Shown here in pieces: positions 1 through 6,613 of a stretch of DNA of 64,000 nt. Both the position numbers and the translations under genes were made by a program. The number at the start of each line of letters is the position of its first letter. Positions within the stretch are counted from its first letter, which is position 1. The notes beneath the pieces are model-generated. The model ran no database searches. It was given only the letters and a program-made list of their open reading frames with translations, and had not been told where the DNA came from. Source of the stretch: CATQHP01 sp965205595 (GTDB lineage Bacteria; Acidobacteriota; Terriglobia; Bryobacterales; UBA6623); assembly GCA_965205595.1 (NCBI GenBank), contig CBDBHI010000013.1:152047-216046 (forward strand), in the 5' to 3' direction.

Positions 1-588
1 GAGCGCCGCAGCAAGGCCGCGAAGTTTCCCGTGACCAAGAGTCTGGACACTTTCGACTTCCCGTCCTTGCCGGCGTTGAACAAGAAGCTGGTGCTGGAAC
101 TGGCGCGCTGTGAGTTTATCGACCGCCGCGAAAACGTGCCGGCACTGGGTAATTCCGGCACGGGCAAAACGCACATCGGCTTGGCGTTGGGACTGGCGGC
201 TTGTCAGCGCGGCTATCGAACACGCTTCACAACAGCGGCGGCACTGGTCAATGAGCTGCTCGAAGCCCGAGATGAACGGCGCTTGCTGCGATGTCAAAAG
301 CAGTTGGCCAAGCAGGATCTGCTGATCGTCGATGAACTGGGCTACGTGCCGCTATCGAAGACCGGAGCGGAGTTATTGTTCGAAGTGTTTTCCCAGCGCT
401 ACGAACAGGGCTCGACGCTGGTCACCTCGAATCTGCCGTTTAACGAATGGACGGAGGTCTTCGGCTCCGAGCGGCTGACCGGCGCCCTGCTCGATCGCCT
501 CACGCACCACGTTCATATTCTAGAGCTGAACGGCGAAAGCTTCCGTCTGATCCAGAGCAAGAAGAAGCGGGCTCACTCTTTGGGCTGA
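1..588 (+). CDS. istB: IS21 helper ATPase IstB, 5' end beyond window
   Basis: The frame is open from the left edge, so the first 60-70 residues of this AAA+ helper are missing (family length about 250-265). IstB assists the IstA transposase in target-DNA capture. Visible motifs are Walker A GNSGTGKTH (bases about 148-174), Walker B LLIVDELGY (about 319-345) and the late TSNLPFNEW block typical of IstB. The protein ends in a basic tail. It is clearly different from the second IstB at 53841-54629, so this is another IS21 lineage, not a copy. No istA is visible because the window begins inside the operon. Confidence 0.9.
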   Translation, partial: ERRSKAAKFPVTKSLDTFDFPSLPALNKKLVLELARCEFIDRRENVPALGNSGTGKTHIGLALGLAACQRGYRTRFTTAAALVNELLEARDERRLLRCQKQLAKQDLLIVDELGYVPLSKTGAELLFEVFSQRYEQGSTLVTSNLPFNEWTEVFGSERLTGALLDRLTHHVHILELNGESFRLIQSKKKRAHSLG

Positions 589-605
589 CCCACCGGCCAC
601 TCGCC

Positions 606-690
606 CGGTTTTCGTGGGACGGCCTCCACTACGCCTGGGCCGCCCTAAAGGGCGACCGCAGGCTCCGTTCCAGCCGTCCCACGAAAACCG
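606..690 (+). terminator. Long stem-loop downstream of istB
   Basis: A perfect 18-bp inverted repeat (606-623 with 673-690) encloses a 49-nt GC-rich loop that itself contains the small hairpin GCCCTAAAGGGC. It lies between the istB stop and the IS end. The second IS21 has the same arrangement at 53760-53828 with a different stem sequence. A role as terminator or as protection against outside transcription is inferred. No clear U tract follows, so a purely intrinsic terminator is uncertain. Confidence 0.5.
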
Positions 691-757
691 CTACCCCTTC
701 ACCAACTGGTCTACTTTTGCTCCGCCGAAGTGGTCCAAATTTACTCCGCCCTTGACA

Positions 758-813
758 CATTGGATTCCTTGGAGCTGACTGCAACGAAGAACGACGATCC
801 CGAGACAAGCTAG
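758..813 (+). pseudogene. Tyrosine recombinase, 3' remnant
   Basis: The last 17 codons (starting LDSLELTATK) and the stop of a phage-integrase-type recombinase survive to the right of the IS21 insertion. They match the end of the recombinase on the other strand at 5392-6277 with one substitution (N for K). The stop at 811-813 directly abuts the ATG of the IS91-type transposase, the same arrangement as in the second unit. This shows that the IS21 inserted into an originally complete recombinase-transposase pair. Confidence 0.8.
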
Positions 814-2004
814 ATGCAGGGGCCGCCGCTGGAGGTGGCCGATCTGGTTCGCGCCGCCGGGCAAGGCTTCCTTGTCCACAGCCGCAAGTGGCTTCGCTCA
901 CAGCATGTGAAGGTGTTGTCGGCGATCGCCCGTTGCCGTACAGCCGCGCTCGGCGGTCATCGCCTGCGCTGCGACGACTGCGACCATTCGCCGCCCCTCG
1001 TCTACAACTCGTGCTTGGATCGGCATTGTCCCAAGTGTCAGGCCGGCACCCGCAAGCGCCGGCTCGAGGCTCGCCGCAAAGAGCTGCTGCCGGTGCGCTA
1101 TCTGCACGTCGTCTTCACGCTGCCGCGAGTGCTCTCACAGTTGGCCTTGCAGAACAAAAAGCTGCTCTACTCGTTGCTGATGCGAGCGAGCGCCCAGACG
1201 TTGCTCGCAGTCGCTCGCGATCCTCGCCGGCTCGGCGCCGAGATCGGCTTCCTCTCGATTCTGCATACCTGGAATCAACGCCTCCAACCTCACGCGCATA
1301 CCCACCTTGTCGTTCCCGCCGGCGGCCTCGCGCTCGACCGCAGCCGCTGGATCGACGCGCCGCGCAAGAACTTCTTCCTGCCCCAGTGGGTCTTGGCGGA
1401 AGTCTTTCGCGGCAAGTTCGTCGACGCTCTCAAGAAAGCCTTCGCCAAGGGCGAGCTGCATTGCCATGGGCGCTTCGCGCCGCTCAACCGAGAGCGCAAC
1501 TTCAAGGCCTTTGTGCGGAGCTTGTATCGCACCAACTGGGTGGTCGAAGTGCGGCCGCCGTTCGGAGGAGCGGGCAAGGCGCTGGAGTACTTGAGCCGCT
1601 ACATCCACCGGGTGGCGATCTCGAACCAGCGCCTGGTCTCGTTCGAACACGGTCAAGTCACGTTTCGCCGGCGCGATTCAGCTCACGGTAACCAGCAACG
1701 GCTGCTGACGCTCGATCTCGACGAGTTCCTGCGCCGCTTCTTGTTGCATGTGCTGCCCTCGGGCTTCCACCGCATTCGCTACTGGGGTTTTCTGACCAAC
1801 TCAAAACGCGGCAAGCTGTTGCCGTTGTGCCGTCGGCTCATCGCTCGCGTCAATCCCTGCCGCACGATCGCGCTTCCCGATCACGAACCCGCTCGCGGCA
1901 GCGGCCGGCGCTGTCCGCGTTGCGGCGGCCGCCTGCGCGTCGTCGAACGTTTCACTGCCGCTCAATTGCTCGCTCGCGCTCCGCCCGCTCGCGTTGCCGC
2001 ATGA
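814..2004 (+). CDS. IS91-family HUH transposase, copy 1
   Basis: A 396-residue rolling-circle transposase. An N-terminal zinc-binding domain has paired cysteines (CDDC near residue 53, then the C..RHCPKC block). The HUH metal-binding motif lies in HAHTHLVVPAGG near residue 160. The two-tyrosine motif is YLSRYIHR (Y-x3-Y) near 260. These are the three hallmarks of the Y2 IS91 family. The ATG follows immediately after the recombinase stop, implying translational coupling in the intact unit. It is virtually identical to the copy at 4201-5391 and more distantly related to that at 50906-52084. Confidence 0.93.
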   Translation: MQGPPLEVADLVRAAGQGFLVHSRKWLRSQHVKVLSAIARCRTAALGGHRLRCDDCDHSPPLVYNSCLDRHCPKCQAGTRKRRLEARRKELLPVRYLHVVFTLPRVLSQLALQNKKLLYSLLMRASAQTLLAVARDPRRLGAEIGFLSILHTWNQRLQPHAHTHLVVPAGGLALDRSRWIDAPRKNFFLPQWVLAEVFRGKFVDALKKAFAKGELHCHGRFAPLNRERNFKAFVRSLYRTNWVVEVRPPFGGAGKALEYLSRYIHRVAISNQRLVSFEHGQVTFRRRDSAHGNQQRLLTLDLDEFLRRFLLHVLPSGFHRIRYWGFLTNSKRGKLLPLCRRLIARVNPCRTIALPDHEPARGSGRRCPRCGGRLRVVERFTAAQLLARAPPARVAA

Positions 2005-2305
2005 TGCTACGACGCATCCCAGCTCGAACCGCTCTCTCGTTTCGGCGTGCGCCGTCCCCGTGCGACTGGGCGTGCTTTTACCGACGATTCGGTTCGTTTC
2101 AGTCGCCTCTCCGGCGCCCAATTCTTGCCCTCGCCCCTCGCATCAGCACTCGAAACCGCCCTGTCTTGCCGTTCTCCGTGCGTCGAAGCCTTCTCGTTGT
2201 TTCAATGCATAGGTGATCAAGAACAAGCGTCCTCCTGGTGGGAATAATAAGTCGGGCGCGGCTGCCAAAAGCAGCGGCCCCGAAACCCAGACCCAGGAGG
2301 ACAAA

Positions 2306-3310
2306 ATGCACTATATCGGACTCGACGTCCATAAGAAAACCATCGCTTATTGCGCCAAGACCGTCGACGGCACGATCGTTGACGAAGGCACGATCCAGGC
2401 GCTGCGCCCCGACCTCGAAGCGTGGGCCGCCGCCCGGCCCGCGGCCTGGAAGGGCACGCTCGAAGCCACTATGTTCAGCGGCTGGATCTACGACACACTC
2501 AAGCCGCATGCCGACGATCTCGCCGTCGCGCATCCGGCGTCGCTCGTAGCCATCACTCGCGCCAAGAAGAAAAGTGACAAGCTTGACAGCCGCAAACTTT
2601 CCGACCTCACGCGCATCAATATGGTGCCGCGCGTTTGGATGCCGCCGCGCCAACAACGCGAGCTGCGCCGGCTGCTGCGCTTTCGCAATCGGCTCGTCCA
2701 ACAAGCGGTTTGGAACAAGAACCGCATCGCCACGCTACTGATGGAACTCGGTGAGCCCTACACGAAATCCAAACTGCACAGCAAGAAATATTTCGAGCCG
2801 CTGGTCGATCAGCTCGAAGCCTGCGAAACCGATCTGTTGTTGCTCGGCGTCAGCCGTGATCGTGTCGAAGCGACCCTCGCGATCGTGCGCCAGATCGAGA
2901 ACAGGTTGCTCAGCCACGCGTCGCTCGTCAAGCGCGTCGAGTTGCTACGCACGATTCCCGGCGTCGGCGCGATCACGGCGCTAACCTGGGCGCTCGAGAT
3001 CGGCGACGTCAAGCGCTTTGGGAAAATCGATCAAGCGATAAGCTATTGCGGCTTATGTTCGCGCCTAGACGAATCGGCGGGTAAGAGCCGACGCGGACCG
3101 TTGTCGAAACAACGCAACGGGCACTTGCAACACGTGCTGATCGAGGCGGCGAAGGTCGCGCCGCGTTGGAATGAAGAACTGGCGCGACTGCACACGAGGG
3201 AGGTGGAACGCGGTCACCGCAACCGCGCGACGTTGGCGCCGGCGCGTCAGTTGGTGACGCTGTTGCTGGCCGTGGAGCGCCGCGGCACGGCCTACGAGCG
3301 CCGCGAGTAA
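2306..3310 (+). CDS. IS110-family DEDD transposase/recombinase
   Basis: 334 residues from the ATG at 2306, chosen because AGGAGG lies at 2295-2300; the frame is open further upstream but has no better start. The N-terminal RuvC-like DEDD domain begins with HYIGLDVHKKT (first Asp), followed by LEATMFSGW and KKSDKLDSRKL. The C-terminal Transposase_20 domain has the helix-hairpin-helix-like IPGVGAITALTW and a region containing SAGKSRRGPLSKQRNGHLQ, where IS110 enzymes carry the catalytic serine. Members act with an element-encoded bridge/seek RNA. The gene appears intact. Confidence 0.93.
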   Translation: MHYIGLDVHKKTIAYCAKTVDGTIVDEGTIQALRPDLEAWAAARPAAWKGTLEATMFSGWIYDTLKPHADDLAVAHPASLVAITRAKKKSDKLDSRKLSDLTRINMVPRVWMPPRQQRELRRLLRFRNRLVQQAVWNKNRIATLLMELGEPYTKSKLHSKKYFEPLVDQLEACETDLLLLGVSRDRVEATLAIVRQIENRLLSHASLVKRVELLRTIPGVGAITALTWALEIGDVKRFGKIDQAISYCGLCSRLDESAGKSRRGPLSKQRNGHLQHVLIEAAKVAPRWNEELARLHTREVERGHRNRATLAPARQLVTLLLAVERRGTAYERRE

Positions 3311-3787
3311 AGAGTTGGAAACGACGATTTCCCGCCGGGCCCCGCGCAAAGGGGACTGCGTGAAAGCCTGCGGGTGAGTAGACGCCAAGGCTTGTTGTTT
3401 CGGGGCCGGCGGGATCTAGTTTTTGGGCCTCAACTGAATCTCCCGCGACGGCTCCGGCAAGGACACTTGTTGGCGCCCGAGGCGGCAAATGGATGTCTGG
3501 CCGCGTTTTTTCAAACGGCGCCGAGTTGACTGATTTAGCAGGGCAATCGTCGCGGATCGAAACCTAAAACTCAGCCGTGGGAGAGCGCCGTGTTCGCCCG
3601 CGAACAGTCGACGTACGCGCCGGCGCGGGACCTGTCAACCGTCCGCTACGCCGCGTCCTACGGACGCGCAGTGGACAGAACCCGCCCCGCCGCGAAAAAC
3701 CTACCTAGCAAGCGGGCGAACCCAGCTTCCGGCCACCCGAAAATGCCTGCCGCCATTTTTTCCTTGACAAATACCTATCATGGATGT
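3311..3787 (+). ncRNA. Candidate guide (bridge/seek) RNA region of the IS110 element
   Basis: No gene fits here, but the DNA can fold strongly. Bases 3330-3344 pair with 3401-3414 (14 bp with one bulged C). Inside lies a hairpin AAGCCT/AGGCTT (3364-3369 with 3388-3393). A second structured segment around 3641-3675 has GCGTCC/GGACGC closing a 3-nt loop, flanked by complementary CT/AG-rich arms. IS110-family recombinases are directed by RNAs transcribed from their non-coding ends. The position downstream of the gene and the structure make this the likely source; target- and donor-binding loops were not assigned. Confidence 0.45.
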
Positions 3788-3806
3788 CCCCTTGCCTCCG
3801 CTCATA

Positions 3807-3985
3807 CGCCAAATACAAAACGCATAGACTGCCAAGGCGCGTTGCGGGCTGCGTTCAAATCGTTGTACCGCAGGCGACTAGATCTGCCCGGCGCGCGAGG
3901 TTCTTTCGGTCGGGTCGCTTGCGGTACAACGATTTGAAGGGAGCCCGCAACGCGCCTTGGCAGTCTATGCGTTTTGTATTTGGCG
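3807..3985. repeat. Large inverted repeat where two IS91-type units meet
   Basis: Two 72-nt arms (3807-3878 and 3914-3985) are complementary with only three mismatches and are separated by 35 nt. They are the terminal sequences of copies 1 and 2 brought tail to tail. The innermost part, GTTGTACCGCAGGCGAC with its mirror, resembles the perfect 17-bp palindrome at 6380-6447 upstream of the copy-2 recombinase. Both sites are also next to a shared flanking segment (GGCTGCGTTCAAATCG at 3848-3863 and near 6363). Function as a transposon end or recombination site is inferred. Confidence 0.7.
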
Positions 3986-4200
3986 AGCGGGCAGGGGCAA
4001 GGCGACAACGAGAAGGCTTCGGCGCGGGGAGAACGTCGGCGAGGAGTGTTTGCGAGCGCTGATGGGAAGGGATAAGGCAAGATTGGGCGGTCCGAGAGGC
4101 GTCTGAAGCGTGCCGGAGCGCCTGGAAAGCCGAGCCCAGTCGCACGAGTAGGGCGCACGCCGAAGCGCGGCAGCGGTTCGAGCTGGGATGCGTCGTAGCA

Positions 4201-5391
4201 TCATGCGGCAACGAGAGCGGGCGGAGCGCGAGCGAGCAATTGAGCGGCAGTGAAACGTTCGACGACGCGCAGGCGGCCGCCGCAACGCGGACAGCGCCGG
4301 CCGCTGCCGCGAGCGGGTTCGTGATCGGGAAGCGCGATCGTGCGGCAGGGATTGACGCGAGCGATGAGCCGACGGCACAACGGCAACAGCTTGCCGCGTT
4401 TTGAGTTGGTCAGAAAACCCCAGTAGCGAATGCGGTGGAAGCCCGAGGGCAGCACATGCAACAAGAAGCGGCGCAGGAACTCGTCGAGATCGAGCGTCAG
4501 CAGCCGTTGCTGGTTACCGTGAGCTGAATCGCGCCGGCGAAACGTGACTTGACCGTGTTCGAACGAGACCAGGCGCTGGTTCGAGATCGCCACCCGGTGG
4601 ATGTAGCGGCTCAAGTACTCCAGCGCCTTGCCCGCTCCTCCGAACGGCGGCCGCACTTCGACCACCCAGTTGGTGCGATACAAGCTCCGCACAAAGGCCT
4701 TGAAGTTGCGCTCTCGGTTGAGCGGCGCGAAGCGCCCATGGCAATGCAGCTCGCCCTTGGCGAAGGCTTTCTTGAGAGCGTCGACGAACTTGCCGCGAAA
4801 GACTTCCGCCAAGACCCACTGGGGCAGGAAGAAGTTCTTGCGCGGCGCGTCGATCCAGCGGCTGCGGTCGAGCGCGAGGCCGCCGGCGGGAACGACAAGG
4901 TGGGTATGCGCGTGAGGTTGGAGGCGTTGATTCCAGGTATGCAGAATCGAGAGGAAGCCGATCTCGGCGCCGAGCCGGCGAGGATCGCGAGCGACTGCGA
5001 GCAACGTCTGGGCGCTCGCTCGCATCAGCAACGAGTAGAGCAGCTTTTTGTTCTGCAAGGCCAACTGTGAGAGCACTCGCGGCAGCGTGAAGACGACGTG
5101 CAGATAGCGCACCGGCAGCAGCTCTTTGCGGCGAGCCTCGAGCCGGCGCTTGCGGGTGCCGGCCTGACACTTGGGACAATGCCGATCCAAGCACGAGTTG
5201 TAGACGAGGGGCGGCGAATGGTCGCAGTCGTCGCAGCGCAGGCGATGACCGCCGAGCGCGGCTGTACGGCAACGGGCGATCGCCGACAACACCTTCACAT
5301 GCTGTGAGCGAAGCCACTTGCGGCTGTGGACAAGGAAGCCTTGCCCGGCGGCGCGAACCAGATCGGCCACCTCCAGCGGCGGCCCCTGCAT
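4201..5391 (-). CDS. IS91-family HUH transposase, copy 2
   Basis: 396 residues, almost identical to the protein at 814-2004; the visible change is PPALVAA for PPARVAA at the C-terminus. It retains the zinc-binding cysteines, the HUH motif (HAHTH) and the Y-x3-Y pair in YLSRYIHR, so it should be active. The ATG directly follows the stop of the upstream recombinase without a gap, suggesting one transcript with coupled translation. It is probably the functional source of rolling-circle transposase in this cluster. Confidence 0.93.
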   Translation of the reverse strand: MQGPPLEVADLVRAAGQGFLVHSRKWLRSQHVKVLSAIARCRTAALGGHRLRCDDCDHSPPLVYNSCLDRHCPKCQAGTRKRRLEARRKELLPVRYLHVVFTLPRVLSQLALQNKKLLYSLLMRASAQTLLAVARDPRRLGAEIGFLSILHTWNQRLQPHAHTHLVVPAGGLALDRSRWIDAPRKNFFLPQWVLAEVFRGKFVDALKKAFAKGELHCHGRFAPLNRERNFKAFVRSLYRTNWVVEVRPPFGGAGKALEYLSRYIHRVAISNQRLVSFEHGQVTFRRRDSAHGNQQRLLTLDLDEFLRRFLLHVLPSGFHRIRYWGFLTNSKRGKLLPLCRRLIARVNPCRTIALPDHEPARGSGRRCPRCGGRLRVVERFTAAQLLARAPPALVAA

Positions 5392-6277
5392 CTAGCTTGT
5401 CTCGGGATCGTCTTTCTTCGTTGCAGTCAGCTCCAAGGAATCCAATGGGCTGGCGACCTCGCTCAGACGCATTACCGACAGATGCAGATACCTGGCCGTC
5501 TCTTCGAGATCGCGATGACCGAGCAGCATCTGGATGCTGCGCAAGTCTGAGCCGGCTTCGAGCAAGTGCGTCGCGAAGCAATGACGCAGAATGTGGGGGT
5601 GGGAGGGTTTGGTGATGCCGGCCCGTTTGGCGGCGTGGCTGCAAGCAAGCCAGGGCACGTTGCTCGTGATGGGGTCATCGCTGGTGTGCCACTTGCCGCC
5701 GGGGAACAGCCACTGCTCGGGTCTGCGCCGCAGGCGGCGAACGTGCTCGCGTAGGTTGACCAGCAACTGTTGGGAGAGCATCACGTCGCGGTCTTTGCGG
5801 CCCTTGCCGCCGCGAACGTGCACGACCATGCGCGCGGAATCGATGTCGTGGATGCGCAGATGCGTCAACTCCGAGCGGCGTACTCCGGTGGCGTACAGCG
5901 TCATCGCAATGACGCGATAGAAAGGAGTGTGGGCGGCATCGATCAGACGAGCGACCTCGTGGGGAGAGAGGATGTTGGGCAGTCGGCGCGGTCTCTTCGG
6001 GTAGGGCACTCGATCCAGGTTCCACTCTTGCCCCAGCGTCTTGATGCAAGAAGAAGCGCAGCGCCGCCACGCGTTGCGCCACGCTGTTGGCGGCGAGCTT
6101 GCGGTCGCGAAACAGGTGCGCTTGATACTGGCGGATGTGCTCCGGCCCTAGCTGGTCGGGCCGCCGCTTGAAATAGCGCGCCAAGTCCTCGACCGTGCGG
6201 ATGTAGGTGCGAACCGTGTTCGCGGAATAGTTGCGACGCTCGAGCTCCTCGAGCATCTGTCGGCGTAGTTGTGTCAT
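5392..6277 (-). pseudogene. Tyrosine recombinase partner of IS91-type transposase, frameshifted
   Basis: Two frames together make a complete XerC/D-like recombinase of about 294 residues. The N-terminal SAM-like DNA-binding part starts at the ATG at 6277 (MTQLRRQMLEELERRNYS). The catalytic part contains GVRRSELTHLR (Arg I), HPHILRHCFATHLLEAG (His-x-x-Arg), GHRDLEETARYLH (final His and nucleophile Tyr). One extra base near 6047 disrupts the frame after residue ~77 (FF|IKTLGQEW). Apart from that it matches the intact homologue at 50016-50909. A read error cannot be excluded. Confidence 0.85.
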
Positions 6278-6379
6278 CGGACACCTCCTTGTTGGTGTCT
6301 CGACGTTACTCTCGACTAACCACCGTCTTCCCCGACTATGCACACGCGAAGCGTCTGCCGAAGGCTGCGTTCAAATCGC

Positions 6380-6447
6380 GTTGTAACGCTTGCGACGATG
6401 TTCCTCGTCTTGCGGCGTCTTTACGCTCGGGTCGCAAGCGTTACAAC
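6380..6447. repeat. Perfect 17-bp palindrome upstream of recombinase
   Basis: GTTGTAACGCTTGCGAC at 6380-6396 is exactly complementary to 6431-6447, with a 34-nt spacer. On the recombinase side it is joined to a segment also present beside the junction palindrome at 3807-3985. It is the outermost recognisable part of copy 2 and is a plausible transposon terminus (terIS-type) or recombinase site. It is not followed by a T tract and does not end a gene, so a terminator role is less likely. Confidence 0.6.
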
Positions 6448-6613
6448 ACTCAGATTTAGCAATCGGTCCATCAGGGCCTAAGCTATTTGCTTTCTAATCG
6501 TTAGGTCGCTCGCGGTCGCGAAACTCCTCGTACCGGTTCTCCGTGATGGGGATGACTTCAGTACCCCGATCCCCACCCCGCCCTGGATCGCCCCCCCGCC
6601 GGTCGGCAGCTTG

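Larger units (their letters stand above)
1..757 (+). mobile_element. IS21-family element, right part only
   Basis: Only the istB end of an IS21 element lies in the window; istA would be to the left. The element appears to end in CA at 757. Read inward on the other strand, this end shares the block CCACTTCGGCGG with the istB-side end of the complete IS21 at 53667-56264. It has cut into the tyrosine recombinase gene that belongs to the IS91-type unit starting at 758, of which only the last 17 codons remain. Family assignment is secure; the exact end is inferred by comparison with the other recombinase copy. Confidence 0.75.
2201..3787 (+). mobile_element. IS110-family element in the IS91 tail
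   Basis: Boundaries come from comparing the interrupted copy-1 tail with the uninterrupted copy-2 tail: similarity stops after about 2200 and resumes near 3788. The element is about 1.59 kb: roughly 105 bp upstream of the transposase and about 477 bp downstream, with no terminal inverted repeats seen, as usual for IS110. The long right non-coding end resembles the IS1111-type layout, in which the guide RNA is encoded downstream of the gene. End positions are good to perhaps 10 bp. Confidence 0.65.
758..3878 (+). mobile_element. IS91-type unit, copy 1 (truncated, carries an IS110)
   Basis: Copy 1 consists of a recombinase remnant, the HUH transposase 814-2004 and a conserved 3' non-coding tail. 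The tail matches copy 2 up to about 2200, is interrupted by the IS110 element (about 2201-3787) and resumes from about 3788 to the junction palindrome. Copy 1 and copy 2 (3914-6447) face each other tail to tail. The 5' end is lost to the IS21. Transposases of the two copies differ visibly only near the C-terminus (R versus L), so duplication is recent, whereas the tails have diverged more. Confidence 0.7.
3914..6447 (-). mobile_element. IS91-type unit, copy 2 (recombinase plus HUH transposase)
   Basis: Reading on the minus strand: palindromic module (6447-6380), tyrosine recombinase (6277-5392, frameshifted), IS91-type transposase (5391-4201), a tail of about 290 bp without genes, then a second palindromic module at the junction with copy 1. 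The two modules bracketing the unit share the palindrome design and a flanking sequence in the same orientation, as if the whole unit were a cassette between related sites. No target duplication is evident, as expected for rolling-circle transposition. Confidence 0.7.

Noticed and set aside
1135..1656. Long open frames antisense to the IS91-type transposases
   Set aside because: They mirror the coding strand of GC-rich genes, recur only because the transposase copies are identical, and show no domain or ribosome site.
3807..3985. Replication origin or phage attachment palindrome
   Set aside because: The arms are simply the ends of two identical elements in opposite orientation; no DnaA boxes or replication genes were seen.
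6380..6447. Integron attC site
   Set aside because: The terminal bases do not match the attC RYYYAAC/GTTRRRY core, no inner L boxes with an extrahelical base were found, and there is no IntI-specific insertion in the recombinase.
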